From NCBI GenBank assembly GCA_945929845.1, contig CAMEON010000009.1:1-51171 (forward strand): 51,171 bases of DNA, given 5' to 3'. Each line of letters begins with the position of its first letter. The stretch's first letter is position 1. The notes under the pieces were generated by a model. That model saw only the letters and a list, made by a program, of their open reading frames with translations, ran no database searches and had not been told where the DNA came from. Positions 20,169-29,950 of the stretch are shown here, one piece after another. The position numbers were made by a program, and so were the translations under genes. This DNA is from an uncultured Clostridia bacterium (lineage in GTDB: Bacteria > Bacillota > Clostridia > Oscillospirales > CAG-272).

Positions 20169-20540
20169 ATGAAGAACTTTGCAAAATTTGCCGCATCCAT
20201 CGTTTCCCTCGGGGGAAAAGCCGTGGAGCTGTGTTCCAAGGTCACAGAGACTGTGGATCATATCGTCCATCGCAGGGAGTATGAGAAGGCCAAGAAGCAC
20301 GCCAGGGTGTTCCGCATCATGCTGGGCGTGGCCGGCGGGATCCTGGCCGTCCTGTTCTTCCCGTACAAGATCATCATCGAGAAAAACGGCGACTTTGAGA
20401 TCAGAAGCCTTCTGATGAGGGTCAGCAGCAGAACCCAGCCCTACGACCTGCCGGATGGCGGGGACGGTGAGTTTGACATCTGCGGCGTGGAGGATGATTC
20501 CACCTGCCAGGTCGTAGAGCCTGCCGCCGAGGAGGAGTAA
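20169..20540 (+). CDS. hypothetical membrane protein
   Basis: AGAAAGGA SD, MKNFAKFAASIVSLGGKAVELCSK, one TM. Confidence 0.65.
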   Translation: MKNFAKFAASIVSLGGKAVELCSKVTETVDHIVHRREYEKAKKHARVFRIMLGVAGGILAVLFFPYKIIIEKNGDFEIRSLLMRVSSRTQPYDLPDGGDGEFDICGVEDDSTCQVVEPAAEEE

Positions 20541-20559
20541 AACAGGGAGGCCGTCCCGT

Positions 20560-21042
20560 ATGGGACTCTCCCTGACGGAAAGAGAAATGATCTTGCATGA
20601 TATGCGGCCCTGTCAGGAAGCCACCGTCCCGGCACTGGCCTATCTGGGGGACAGCGTGCTGGAGGTGTGCGTGCGCACCTACTTGGTGGCGGAACGGGGG
20701 CTGACCACCTCGGCTCACCTGAACCGGGAGGCGTTGACCTTCGTCCGGGCTACCGCCCAATCCCAGGCCATGGAACGGATCCAGCCGTGGCTGACCGAGG
20801 AGGAAGCCGCCATCTACCGCCGGGGGCGGAACACGGGACACACCCAGGTGCCCCGGAGCGCATCAGTGGCGGAGTACCGGCGGGCTACCGGCATGGAGGC
20901 TCTGTTCGGGTATTTGTCCCTGGGGGGGCAGTACGACCGGATACAGGCGTTGTTCCGCCTGGGGTACGGGCTGGACGGCGGGGATGCACCCGGTGGGGTC
21001 GCATCGGATACCGACCGGAGTCAGAAGAATTTGGAGGAATAG
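20560..21042 (+). CDS. mrnC: mini-ribonuclease III
   Basis: ALAYLGDSVLEVCVRTYLV...RRGRNTG...YRRATGMEALFGYL. Confidence 0.93.
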   Translation: MGLSLTEREMILHDMRPCQEATVPALAYLGDSVLEVCVRTYLVAERGLTTSAHLNREALTFVRATAQSQAMERIQPWLTEEEAAIYRRGRNTGHTQVPRSASVAEYRRATGMEALFGYLSLGGQYDRIQALFRLGYGLDGGDAPGGVASDTDRSQKNLEE

Positions 21043-21045
21043 TGT

Positions 21046-21555
21046 ATGGAAAATCCTTGCGTCAGACTGACCGTTGCCCAGGGCGGGGAAACACTGGGAC
21101 AGATCACCCTGGAGTTGCGGCCTGATAAGGCACCGGGGACAGTGGAGAACTTCCTCTCCCTGGTGGACAGCGGGTTCTATACCGGCCTGATCTTCCACCG
21201 GGTCATCAAGGGCTTCATGATCCAGGGCGGAGGATTTGACCAGCGGTTCGAGCAGAAGCAGGCCAAGTCCATCCGGGGAGAGTTCATCGCCAACGGGTAC
21301 ATGGCCAACGATCTGAAGCACCTGCGAGGCACCGTGTCCATGGCCCGCACCAGCGATCCGGATTCCGCTTCCTCCCAGTTCTTTATCATGCACGAGGATG
21401 CGCCCCACCTGGATGCCCAGTATGCCGCCTTCGGAAAGGTGACGGAGGGCATGGATGTGGTGGATAAGATCGCCGGAACCAGAACCGGCCGTTTCGGGTA
21501 CTATTCGGATGTGCCGAAGGTAGCCATTACCATTACCGAGGCCGTGCGTGTGTAG
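21046..21555 (+). CDS. peptidyl-prolyl cis-trans isomerase (cyclophilin)
   Basis: FHRVIKGFMIQGGGF, GTVSMART, SQFFI. Confidence 0.96.
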   Translation: MENPCVRLTVAQGGETLGQITLELRPDKAPGTVENFLSLVDSGFYTGLIFHRVIKGFMIQGGGFDQRFEQKQAKSIRGEFIANGYMANDLKHLRGTVSMARTSDPDSASSQFFIMHEDAPHLDAQYAAFGKVTEGMDVVDKIAGTRTGRFGYYSDVPKVAITITEAVRV

Positions 21556-21595
21556 GCTGAGGAAGCACCGTCACTGCAAAGCGAGCCTCATGACT

Positions 21596-21758
21596 AAGGA
21601 ACCGCTGATTGATTCGGCGGCACATCTTCGGCACATCTTTTCCCGCCTGCTTCTTGCCGAAAAACTGGATGTACATCCAGTACATCTTGCGTTTTTCGCA
21701 ATCGCAGACGAAAAAATCTGCACCGAATCTGTACCACCTCATTAAATCAGCGTTTCCC
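21596..21758 (-). repeat. Family A hairpin repeat, copy A5
   Basis: AAGGAACCGCTGATTGATTCGG...CATTAAATCAGCGTTTCCC; flanked by TA on both sides. Confidence 0.95.
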
Positions 21759-21831
21759 TAATAATGCCGGAGAAATTCCGGAATTTCAGGCTTTCACTTA
21801 TTTATACAATACAACAATGGAGGAATGAAAA

Positions 21832-22173
21832 ATGAAAAAGCAAAACAACAATCTGGCAGATGTGGCGCTGGTCGCCGCTGCCGTCTCCGCTGCTACCGCC
21901 GGTGCTATCGTTGCCCTGGAGCGGGCAATCAGAAGCGAGAAGGGTCAGGCCGCTGTGGCTACGGTCAGAACCAAGGCCAACGAGGTGAAGACCAATGTGC
22001 AGGCGAAGGCCGCTCAGGTCAAGACCAATGTGCAGGCCAAAGCCGCCGAAGTCAAGGCAAAGTTCGCCAAGGCACCGGCTGAAGCAGAGGCTGAGGCCGA
22101 GGATGGCAACGCTGAGGAAGCCGTTGAGGAAGCTCCGGCTGTGGAGGCAGACGAGGCACCCGCTGCTGAGTAA
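21832..22173 (+). CDS. small Ala/Lys/Glu-rich protein with 11-aa repeats
   Basis: KTNVQAKAAQV/KTNVQAKAAEV encoded by 33-bp tandem units 21988-22020 and 22021-22053. Confidence 0.75.
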   Translation: MKKQNNNLADVALVAAAVSAATAGAIVALERAIRSEKGQAAVATVRTKANEVKTNVQAKAAQVKTNVQAKAAEVKAKFAKAPAEAEAEAEDGNAEEAVEEAPAVEADEAPAAE

Positions 22174-22197
22174 GCACGCATACATATGCCAGGCAGG

Positions 22198-22273
22198 AGA
22201 GGGTCGGCACATGACGCATGGTGACGCACGATGTACAGCACATCACATCTCATGCGCATGAGGCCGACCCTCT
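22198..22273 (+). terminator. terminator-like hairpin with long internal loop
   Basis: AGAGGGTCGGC (22198-22208) / GCCGACCCTCT (22263-22273) then TT; 54-nt loop. Confidence 0.6.
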
Positions 22274-22287
22274 TTGCGTGGTACCTT

Positions 22288-22449
22288 AGGAACCGCTGAT
22301 TGATTCGGCGGCACATCTTCGGCACATCTTTTCCCGTCTGCTTCTTGCCGAAAAACTGGATGTACATCCAGTACATCTTGCGTTTTTCGCAATCGCAGAC
22401 GGAGGAATCTGTACCGAATCTGCACCACCTCATTCCATCAGCGTTTCCC
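22288..22449 (-). repeat. Family A hairpin repeat, copy A6
   Basis: AGGAACCGCTGATTGATTCGG...CATTCCATCAGCGTTTCCC. Confidence 0.95.
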
Positions 22450-22475
22450 TTACTTTTCCTGAAAGGAAGAATGAT

Positions 22476-23420
22476 ATGAAAATCACAGTCCTGGATGCTG
22501 CTACCCTGGGGGATGATCTGGATCTGTCTCCCCTGTACAGGGAGGGGGAAGTCACGGTGTACCGGTACACTCCGCCCGACAAGGTGCGGGAACGGCTTGC
22601 CGGTGCGGACACGGTCATCCTCAACAAGATCCGCATCGGAGAAGAACAACTGCCCCCGGCGGGAGAGGGGCCAAGCCTTATCTGCATTGCCGCCACCGGA
22701 TATGACAACATAGACCTGGCCGCCTGCCGGGCGCACGGCGTGGCGGTTGCCAATGTACGGGGATATTCCACCGACAGCGTTGCCCAGGTGACGGTGGGGC
22801 TGGTGCTGTCCCTGGTCTGCCATCTGCCGGCCTACTGCCATACAGTGGCCGACGGAACCTACACCCAAAGCGGCACGGCCAACTGCCTGATCCCCGCCTA
22901 CCATGAGCTGGCCGGCATGACCTGGGGCGTGCTGGGGGCAGGGAAGATCGGCGCACGGGTGGCCGGGATCGCTCGGGCCTTCGGGTGCCGGGTGCTGACC
23001 TGCCGCCTGCACCCGGACGGAGAAAGCGTGGATCTGGACACCCTGCTCCGCTCATCCGATATACTGACCGTCCACACGCCCCTGACGGAGCAGACCCGGG
23101 GCATGATCGGTGCGCCTCAACTGGCTCTCATGAAGCCGGGGGCTGTGCTGGTCAACATGGCCCGGGGTGCCGTGACAGACGAGGCCGCCGTGGCACAGGC
23201 ACTCCTGTCCGGGCGGCTGGGTGGGCTGGGTGCCGATGTGTACAGCACGGAGCCGTTGGGGGAGAGTCATCCTTTCTTCGTCCTCCGTGATCACCCCCAT
23301 GTGTGCCTGACGCCCCATATGTCCTGGGGGGCTGTGGAGGCCCGGGAGCGGTGCCTTGCGGAGATGATCCGGAATATGCAGGCCTTTGCCGCCGGGGAGA
23401 GGCGGAACCGGCTGGATTGA
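22476..23420 (+). CDS. D-isomer-specific 2-hydroxyacid dehydrogenase
   Basis: GVLGAGKIGARVAGIARAFG, VNMARGAVTDE, CLTPHMSW. Confidence 0.92.
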   Translation: MKITVLDAATLGDDLDLSPLYREGEVTVYRYTPPDKVRERLAGADTVILNKIRIGEEQLPPAGEGPSLICIAATGYDNIDLAACRAHGVAVANVRGYSTDSVAQVTVGLVLSLVCHLPAYCHTVADGTYTQSGTANCLIPAYHELAGMTWGVLGAGKIGARVAGIARAFGCRVLTCRLHPDGESVDLDTLLRSSDILTVHTPLTEQTRGMIGAPQLALMKPGAVLVNMARGAVTDEAAVAQALLSGRLGGLGADVYSTEPLGESHPFFVLRDHPHVCLTPHMSWGAVEARERCLAEMIRNMQAFAAGERRNRLD

Positions 23421-23486
23421 CGGTGTGCGCTGACGCAACAGTTGGATGATCTTATCGGATAAATATCTGATTTGTTTCTTCCATTT

Positions 23487-24419
23487 TCAGGATTGCACTG
23501 CCTCTCCGAACACATACAAGTACGCATCTTCCAAAGTGGGCGATACCACGGAAGCCCCGGGCATAGGCTGGTTGTCAGACAGCACCCGTAAAACCGCTCT
23601 GTCGGCTCCATCCTCCGAGGAAGCGATGTTGGTGACACGGAACAGTCTCTGCACTTCGGTCACTTGCTCGGTGGGCACCGTGACCTGCCAGACCTTGCCG
23701 TCCATACGAGCCACCAGCTCATGGGGCGGGGCGAAGGATTCAATTTTCCCCTTTTTGAGCAAAATGATCTGTCTGGAGATGTACTCGACATCCGACACCA
23801 CATGGGTGGCGATGATGACGATCTTATCGAAGGCGATGCGGGAGATGTAATTGCGGATGCTGATGCGCTGCTTGGGATCCAAGCCAGCCGTAGGTTCATC
23901 CAGAATGAGAATCGCGGGATCTCCCATGACAGCTTGCGCCAAAGCCAACCGTTGCTTCATGCCGCCCGACAGACTTCCTATAGGCGAAGCTTTGACATGG
24001 GACAGTTCAACCTCGGTCAGCAGACGGTCGACCTGCTCTTCTATGTACTGCTTTCGTTCCTTCCCCTTGTACGCCCGTCCCAATTCTTTTAATGTCGCCA
24101 TATACCACATGAATTGTTCCACCGTGAAATTGGGGTACAGATGGGGGTATTGAGGCATATATCCGATCTGCTCCCGGTAGCTGACTCCGAGTGTCTTGGC
24201 GAGCTTCGGTGGTTCGTCTGCCTTGGCAAAAAGAATACTGCCGCTGTCCGCTTTGAGATTATCGGTAATGATGTTCATGAGCGTGGATTTTCCTGAACCG
24301 TTCGGCCCCAAGAGTGCGTAAACACCGGGGGTCAATGTGGCAGAAAATTCCGAAAGAGCCTTATTGTTCCCGTAGGATTTTGATATTCCGTTCAGTACAA
24401 GTTGCATGACAACCGTCAA
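23487..24419 (-). CDS. ABC transporter ATP-binding protein
   Basis: LLGPNGSGKSTL, LSGGMKQR, LILDEPTAGLDP. Confidence 0.95.
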   Translation of the reverse strand: MTVVMQLVLNGISKSYGNNKALSEFSATLTPGVYALLGPNGSGKSTLMNIITDNLKADSGSILFAKADEPPKLAKTLGVSYREQIGYMPQYPHLYPNFTVEQFMWYMATLKELGRAYKGKERKQYIEEQVDRLLTEVELSHVKASPIGSLSGGMKQRLALAQAVMGDPAILILDEPTAGLDPKQRISIRNYISRIAFDKIVIIATHVVSDVEYISRQIILLKKGKIESFAPPHELVARMDGKVWQVTVPTEQVTEVQRLFRVTNIASSEDGADRAVLRVLSDNQPMPGASVVSPTLEDAYLYVFGEAVQS

Positions 24420-26821
24420 CCCTCCACTTTTTCATACTTTCGGTATGCTGCGAACAGCACCGCAACCGTCATCAGAGCCACCCCGATGAGTCGTGCGATA
24501 GCAAAAAGCCAATCCATACCGCCAAGATTTACTTTGGCGGACATATCCAGAAGCGAATATCCTCCCAATACCATTTGATAATTTACATATCCAGCCAGTG
24601 GCATGTCCAGCTTTTCCAGTAAGGCGGGAAGAAGCGTAACCGAAACAGCCGTTACCAATGTACTAAAGGACTTCCGTGTAAGGGCTGATATGGCTGCCAC
24701 TATGAGAGCCAGACATACGGCGGCAAAGCACCTGACCGCAACCAGAACCAACCAATATCCACCAACCGTTATGCTGGAATCCACCGAGGAAAAGAGCTCC
24801 AACGAGTAGAGCGGCGCACGGGGGCTTGGCAATGAATAGTAGGAGGCGACTACACAAAAGTCCATCAGGTTGTACAAGATGGCCGCCATCAGCGTGATTC
24901 CCATTGCGACCCCGAGTTTGGAAAAGAAAGTATTTGATCGGCCCTTCCTGGTTGTCCGAAGAATACGGGCAAAGCCGTCTTTGGGATTGTCTTGCCTGTA
25001 TTCCACGGCGAAGATTCCTGCACAGATCATTAGAATGAAAGCGTACAGGAAATAATCCGTTTCCGCACAGGTGAGTTTCTTCCAACCGGTGTCATACAGG
25101 AACCATCCCTCTCGTCCGGATTCACCAAGAGTCAGAAGATAGTCTCGGCGGTCCTCTGCCAATTGCAGAAACCCGTCCTTGTTTGAGGCATATTCGCACT
25201 TATCCAGGTAAGCAGAATACTCCGCCGAGGTGATCTCTCCCTGTACATAAGCTTGCTGCATTTCCTCTTCCATGGACAGGATGGTATTTATCTCTTCCCG
25301 CTCGACCTCCAGAAAAGACAGCTTTTCCGGGGTCAATTCTCCCTCCAACTCGGTCATATAAGTATACAATACTTTGTCAGAATAGGAGGCAATGGGGCGG
25401 TATTCGTTGACCGACCATATCAGCTTACAGACAGTTACAATCGCTATGAGAAGCACAAGCCCTCGATTCATGGTGATCTTTTGTGCTTCCGCCTTTAACA
25501 ATGTCATAGGCCTCTTATGAAACAAATGTGTCCGAAAAGAGAGCCTGGCCGTTCCTTCCTTGATTTTATTGATTACGGAACGGATTTTGGCACGCCCGAT
25601 CCTCCCTGCTTTCTGTCTTGGGTAGGAAAAACACACCCATATGAGTCCGAGGACGGCGCAAAACAGGCAAGAGATGAGAGCGACCGGCACATAATGCCAT
25701 ACGGAGCCAAACCCATGACAAGCCCGAAACCGAAGGAATAACGGCTCACCCAGGGCAACTGACATCAGATTCAAATACTTGAAGGCAGGCTCGGCACCAC
25801 CGTAAGGAAGCAGATACAGAAGCAGATTCCCACTGCCGAGCAGAATGCCGAAGCCGCAAATCAGGAGTTGATCCCGCAGATATACGGCAACGACTGCCGT
25901 CAAGGCGGCAAAAGCGAGGCAAGCGAGCATACGGATCAGGGTGGCAACAACGAAGTATTCCCCCACCGTCATGGTATACTGGGCAAATTCATATCCACGC
26001 AGAGCCTGCATGGCATTCATAGGGGATGAATACCCGCATTTCCATGCAATAACGCCAAACGAGGACAGAGAGAAGAGCAAGGCAAGCCCAACCGTAACCG
26101 TGCAGATCACACCGATTTTGGCACGAATGGTGCCACGCTTTCCCAATCGGGTGCAATGGATGACACAGTCGAAATCTGCCGAGCTGTCGCAGGAGATTAC
26201 AGCAGCCACCACGACAGATATCAGGAGGAACAGAAAGAGCACCACCGAGTTGTATGAAAAATATGTGTTCCAACCGTAGATATGTTCTACGCCGATCCGC
26301 ACATGCTCCCCAAGGAAGGTGTATCGCTCTATAATAGCCATCTGGAAACGGCTGTTATAGCTTGTGTCTGGTATACCCATGGTGCGAAGCTCGGAAAGAT
26401 TGATCTCCGCTTGATGAACAGCCTTTTCCATGCGCGCCGTATATGTATCAGCGTACTTCCTCGAGGCATAAACCATGTCGAAAAGCTGGGAATCATGATA
26501 CCCTTCGGGGGCATATTTGCTTTCCTCATGGTTCGTACTGACTTCCGTATCTGCCCAGGGGTCATACTCCGAGATCTTCGTTATATCGTCGTAATAGGCA
26601 TCCATACCTGTGGGGTCCTGAAAGTAGAGATCGTAAAATGCGGCTATTTTTTCATTTACGGCCCGTGGATTACCTGACGCATCCGCATGATACAAGGTCA
26701 AAAGTATATTCACCAGCAAAAAGGCCACGACTATGTACCGCAACCAGCGCAAGCCCCATAATTTGTATAATTCGTACTTGTAAAGCTTCATATACCGATC
26801 AAACCATGCAAGGTTATTCAA
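24416..26821 (-). CDS. large ABC transporter permease-like membrane protein
   Basis: 801 aa multi-TM; 4-bp overlap with ATPase; start uncertain (TTG at 26821 or ATG at 26791). Confidence 0.8.
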   Translation of the reverse strand: MNNLAWFDRYMKLYKYELYKLWGLRWLRYIVVAFLLVNILLTLYHADASGNPRAVNEKIAAFYDLYFQDPTGMDAYYDDITKISEYDPWADTEVSTNHEESKYAPEGYHDSQLFDMVYASRKYADTYTARMEKAVHQAEINLSELRTMGIPDTSYNSRFQMAIIERYTFLGEHVRIGVEHIYGWNTYFSYNSVVLFLFLLISVVVAAVISCDSSADFDCVIHCTRLGKRGTIRAKIGVICTVTVGLALLFSLSSFGVIAWKCGYSSPMNAMQALRGYEFAQYTMTVGEYFVVATLIRMLACLAFAALTAVVAVYLRDQLLICGFGILLGSGNLLLYLLPYGGAEPAFKYLNLMSVALGEPLFLRFRACHGFGSVWHYVPVALISCLFCAVLGLIWVCFSYPRQKAGRIGRAKIRSVINKIKEGTARLSFRTHLFHKRPMTLLKAEAQKITMNRGLVLLIAIVTVCKLIWSVNEYRPIASYSDKVLYTYMTELEGELTPEKLSFLEVEREEINTILSMEEEMQQAYVQGEITSAEYSAYLDKCEYASNKDGFLQLAEDRRDYLLTLGESGREGWFLYDTGWKKLTCAETDYFLYAFILMICAGIFAVEYRQDNPKDGFARILRTTRKGRSNTFFSKLGVAMGITLMAAILYNLMDFCVVASYYSLPSPRAPLYSLELFSSVDSSITVGGYWLVLVAVRCFAAVCLALIVAAISALTRKSFSTLVTAVSVTLLPALLEKLDMPLAGYVNYQMVLGGYSLLDMSAKVNLGGMDWLFAIARLIGVALMTVAVLFAAYRKYEKVEG

Positions 26822-26824
26822 TCA

Positions 26825-26871
26825 AAAACACAAACACAGACACAGACACAGACACAGACACAGACACAGAC
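26825..26871. repeat. hexanucleotide microsatellite (CAGACA)n
   Basis: AAACACAAACACAGACACAGACACAGACACAGACACAGACACAGACAG. Confidence 0.9.
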
Positions 26872-26891
26872 AGAAAAGATCATGATCATGG

Positions 26892-28106
26892 TTATGAGTA
26901 CCGATCGTAGCATTCATCCCAGGTGTCCGGGTAGATACAATACTCGTTTGTTTCAGTGTTGATGACGATTTTCCCACCGGCAGTTGTCTCCCAACTGGGG
27001 ATGCCGAACAAAGGATGGCGTACAAATTCGCCGTAGTCATAGATTAAGTACTGCTCCACCATGCTTCCATCTGAGAACACATAATCATCATTGTCAAAAA
27101 TCACTTCGCTTTCGCCTGTTGTGCTGTCAAAAGCATACACTTTGCCACCAAAGTTATTATATATTTTGTGGCCTTGAAGTTCGTCTGTGCCCATAAAGCG
27201 AGGATTGTCTATACGCTCCTGATAGAAGTGCTTGTTTTGGTAAACAGGATCAGAAGCAGAATAGGGAAGATCAGTAGAAAATGCTGATACCTCTCCCGTG
27301 GATAGATCATATTTGCAGGGAAGAAACTCTCCTTTCGTCCACTCACTGAATGTAATATAACCATGCTGCATATCTTCCACATGATCGAAGGTTACATAAT
27401 ACCAAACAACATCTTGCGCAATGATTTGCTGATCCTGCATGTTCTCATCCAGACTATAGACAATGGTGCTGGGAGATCCATAGCTCGTACAGTAAAATCG
27501 GCCATCAATGTACGCAGTGGGTATGTTATAGGTAGCGTCCAACTCCTCCCGCTCTCCAGTCAACAGATTGACACGATAGAAAACATCAATGGCCACATAG
27601 CGGCACCAGTAATAACCAAATGCTAAAATTGGTTGGCATTGGGATCCCACATTCTCAATTGGTTCGCTGTAAAGAACCTCCGCATGGTTGTCCGCAATGC
27701 GGTACGACATAATGCGGTTTTCGTCCTTTCCCCATTGAAAGTAATAAAAGAGGCTTCCGTCTTCGGAACGCCAAATCGTATCATCTATGTTGTAGAACAT
27801 GCAGTCATAATCGTTGTGCTTACAAAGCGGATCTGAACAAAGTGGGGATACCTCTCCCGTGGTTACATTGAATTTTGAAAAAACGGAGCCACCGTTGGAT
27901 TGATATACAGGGAAGTATTGGTATATGGCTTCTTCCGGAAAATCAGTATTGTGAATCGGATGTATATGCTCATTTAATCCGTGCGTTTCTTGCGATGTCA
28001 TATCTTCATCGGTTTCGTCGGGATAGTGAGGCGATGATTGGCAACCACACAAGGTGAACAGCAGGGCGGCTGTCAATGCAAGGGCTGGGAAAACAGTGTT
28101 CTTCAT
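26892..28106 (-). CDS. hypothetical lipoprotein (DUF5050-like beta-propeller style)
   Basis: MKNTVFPALALTAALLFTLCGCQSS lipobox; repeated DPLCKHNDYDC-type segments; family assignment tentative. Confidence 0.6.
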   Translation of the reverse strand: MKNTVFPALALTAALLFTLCGCQSSPHYPDETDEDMTSQETHGLNEHIHPIHNTDFPEEAIYQYFPVYQSNGGSVFSKFNVTTGEVSPLCSDPLCKHNDYDCMFYNIDDTIWRSEDGSLFYYFQWGKDENRIMSYRIADNHAEVLYSEPIENVGSQCQPILAFGYYWCRYVAIDVFYRVNLLTGEREELDATYNIPTAYIDGRFYCTSYGSPSTIVYSLDENMQDQQIIAQDVVWYYVTFDHVEDMQHGYITFSEWTKGEFLPCKYDLSTGEVSAFSTDLPYSASDPVYQNKHFYQERIDNPRFMGTDELQGHKIYNNFGGKVYAFDSTTGESEVIFDNDDYVFSDGSMVEQYLIYDYGEFVRHPLFGIPSWETTAGGKIVINTETNEYCIYPDTWDECYDRYS

Positions 28107-28320
28107 ATTTGTGGCCATTCCTTTCAAAAACATGCGGAAGGTTTGCGTTGTTTCCGGCTCTGCCGGAATGGCGGTGCGGCAAACTGCCAAGGTATACGCA
28201 ATCGGTGTCAGCATACGCCTTACTATTGGACTTATGAAGAACCCATTGGCCCGGCCTCCTTTCTTGTAGCGATACCATTATACACCCAAAAATAGGGATT
28301 GTCAATAGCTTTCCATAAAT

Positions 28321-28350
28321 AAAAAAACCGAGGCCATTCCACGCCTCGGT
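28321..28350 (-). terminator. rho-independent terminator after rplL
   Basis: rc ACCGAGGCGTGGAATGGCCTCGGTTTTTTT. Confidence 0.9.
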
Positions 28351-28509
28351 ACTTCAGGCTCCCATGCCTCCGCTCATTATGCAGAGGCGTGGGACGGCCT
28401 TTTGTTATACAGCAGGTTATAGACCGGGCATCCCAGCCGTAGCCGGGGCAAAATGGCCCGCAGACTACGGCGAGGGAATACGCCGGGGAAAAACAGATGG
28501 GCGGCGAAA

Positions 28510-28893
28510 TTACTTGATCTCGACGGTAGCGCCGGCGGCAACCAGAGCTTCCTTGATCTTCTCGGCCTCTTCCTTCTGGACGCCTTCCTTGATGGCCTTG
28601 GGGCAACCCTCAACCAGATCCTTGGCTTCCTTCAGACCCAGACCGGTCAGCTCACGGACGGCCTTGATCACGCCCAGCTTCTTGTCGCCGAAGCCGGTCA
28701 GAACCACATCAAACTCGGTCTTCTCCTCAGCGGCAGGAGCGGCAGCAGCGGCGGCAGCACCACCGGCCACGGCAACGGGAGCAGCGGCGGAAACGCCGAA
28801 CTCCTCCTCAACGGCCTTTACCAGTTCATTCAGCTCCAGAATGGTCAGGCCCTTAATCTCTTCAACAATAGCGGTAATCTTCTCGCTAGCCAT
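28510..28893 (-). CDS. rplL: 50S ribosomal protein L7/L12
   Basis: [39 protein letters not shown]. Confidence 0.98.
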   Translation of the reverse strand: MASEKITAIVEEIKGLTILELNELVKAVEEEFGVSAAAPVAVAGGAAAAAAAPAAEEKTEFDVVLTGFGDKKLGVIKAVRELTGLGLKEAKDLVEGCPKAIKEGVQKEEAEKIKEALVAAGATVEIK

Positions 28894-29080
28894 TTCAATA
28901 TACCTCCTGAAATGAAATTGTTTTGTACAGCTTCAAGCCGCATCCGCAGGAACATTCCCCTGCGTAGCTTGGAATATCAGCCGTACAGGACACAAAGTGT
29001 CCGCACGGTGACATCGGTCTGCCTCACGGTGAGGCAGTGCCTCCGGAGCATGCCGCAGACGGCATCCGGCAGACGGGGGA

Positions 29081-29632
29081 TCAGGCTTCGGCAGGAGCCT
29101 CGGCTTCTGCGGCGGGGGCAGCGGCCTCCTCTGCGGGAGCCTCCAGCTTCTCGGCCACAGCCTTGACTGCGTAAGCGAACTTGTACAGCGGGGACTGGAT
29201 GCTGCCCAGGAACTTGGCAACCAGGACTTCCTTGGAAGGAATGGAAGCCAGCTCCTTCACGCCGTCGGCGTCCAGGGTCTTTCCGTCCACATATCCGGCC
29301 AGGATCTGGAAGGACGGGATCTTCTCGTCGTACTCCTTCAGGATCTTGGCAGGAGCGATGGGATCCTTCTCGCTGATGGCAATGGCGGTCATACCGTTCA
29401 GGTGTGCCTTCAGGTCGCCGTAGCCGCACTCATCGCAGGAACGACCGGTCAGGGTGTTCTTGACGACCATGTACTTCACGCCGGCCTCACGGAGAGCCTT
29501 GCGCAGCTCGGTATCCTTCTCCACTGTGATGCCCTGATAGTTGACGATCACACCGGAAGCGGAATTGCGGATCTGCTCAGCCAGGTCGGCGACGATCTGC
29601 TTCTTCTGCTCCAGAATAGCATTACTCGGCAT
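29081..29632 (-). CDS. rplJ: 50S ribosomal protein L10
   Basis: MPSNAILEQKKQIVADLAEQIRNSASGVIVNYQGITVEKDTELRKALREAG. Confidence 0.97.
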   Translation of the reverse strand: MPSNAILEQKKQIVADLAEQIRNSASGVIVNYQGITVEKDTELRKALREAGVKYMVVKNTLTGRSCDECGYGDLKAHLNGMTAIAISEKDPIAPAKILKEYDEKIPSFQILAGYVDGKTLDADGVKELASIPSKEVLVAKFLGSIQSPLYKFAYAVKAVAEKLEAPAEEAAAPAAEAEAPAEA

Positions 29633-29649
29633 TTTGTTTTTCACCTCCC

Positions 29650-29876
29650 ATGTGAAATGTGTGTCTGTGTCTGCGTTTCCGCAAGAAACGCAAAAAAAGA
29701 ATCTTCCTCCCGCACGGCACCGCCAGCCGACCGAAGAAAGACCCGCACAAAACAACCCCACCGGGGTATCTGTTATATGACCTGATCTCCTCGGCAGGGA
29801 AGCGAACGCTTTTACGGGAACCTGCTGTCTTTGGAAGCTCATAGCGCAAAGGGCGACACCGACCCCTCACACTGAC
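29650..29876 (-). promoter_or_regulatory. ribosomal protein L10 leader
   Basis: rc AGACAGCAGGTTCCCG...CTTCCCTGCCGAGGAGATC between rplJ promoter and start. Confidence 0.7.
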
Positions 29877-29882
29877 CTGCCT

Positions 29883-29911
29883 ATTCTATCACAAAATCAG
29901 TCCCTTGTCAA
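29883..29911 (-). promoter_or_regulatory. rplJ promoter
   Basis: TTGACA - 17 bp - TAGAAT on minus strand. Confidence 0.8.
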
Positions 29912-29950
29912 GAGGTTTTGATGAACTTTTTGATTTTTTGTGTTACCGTT

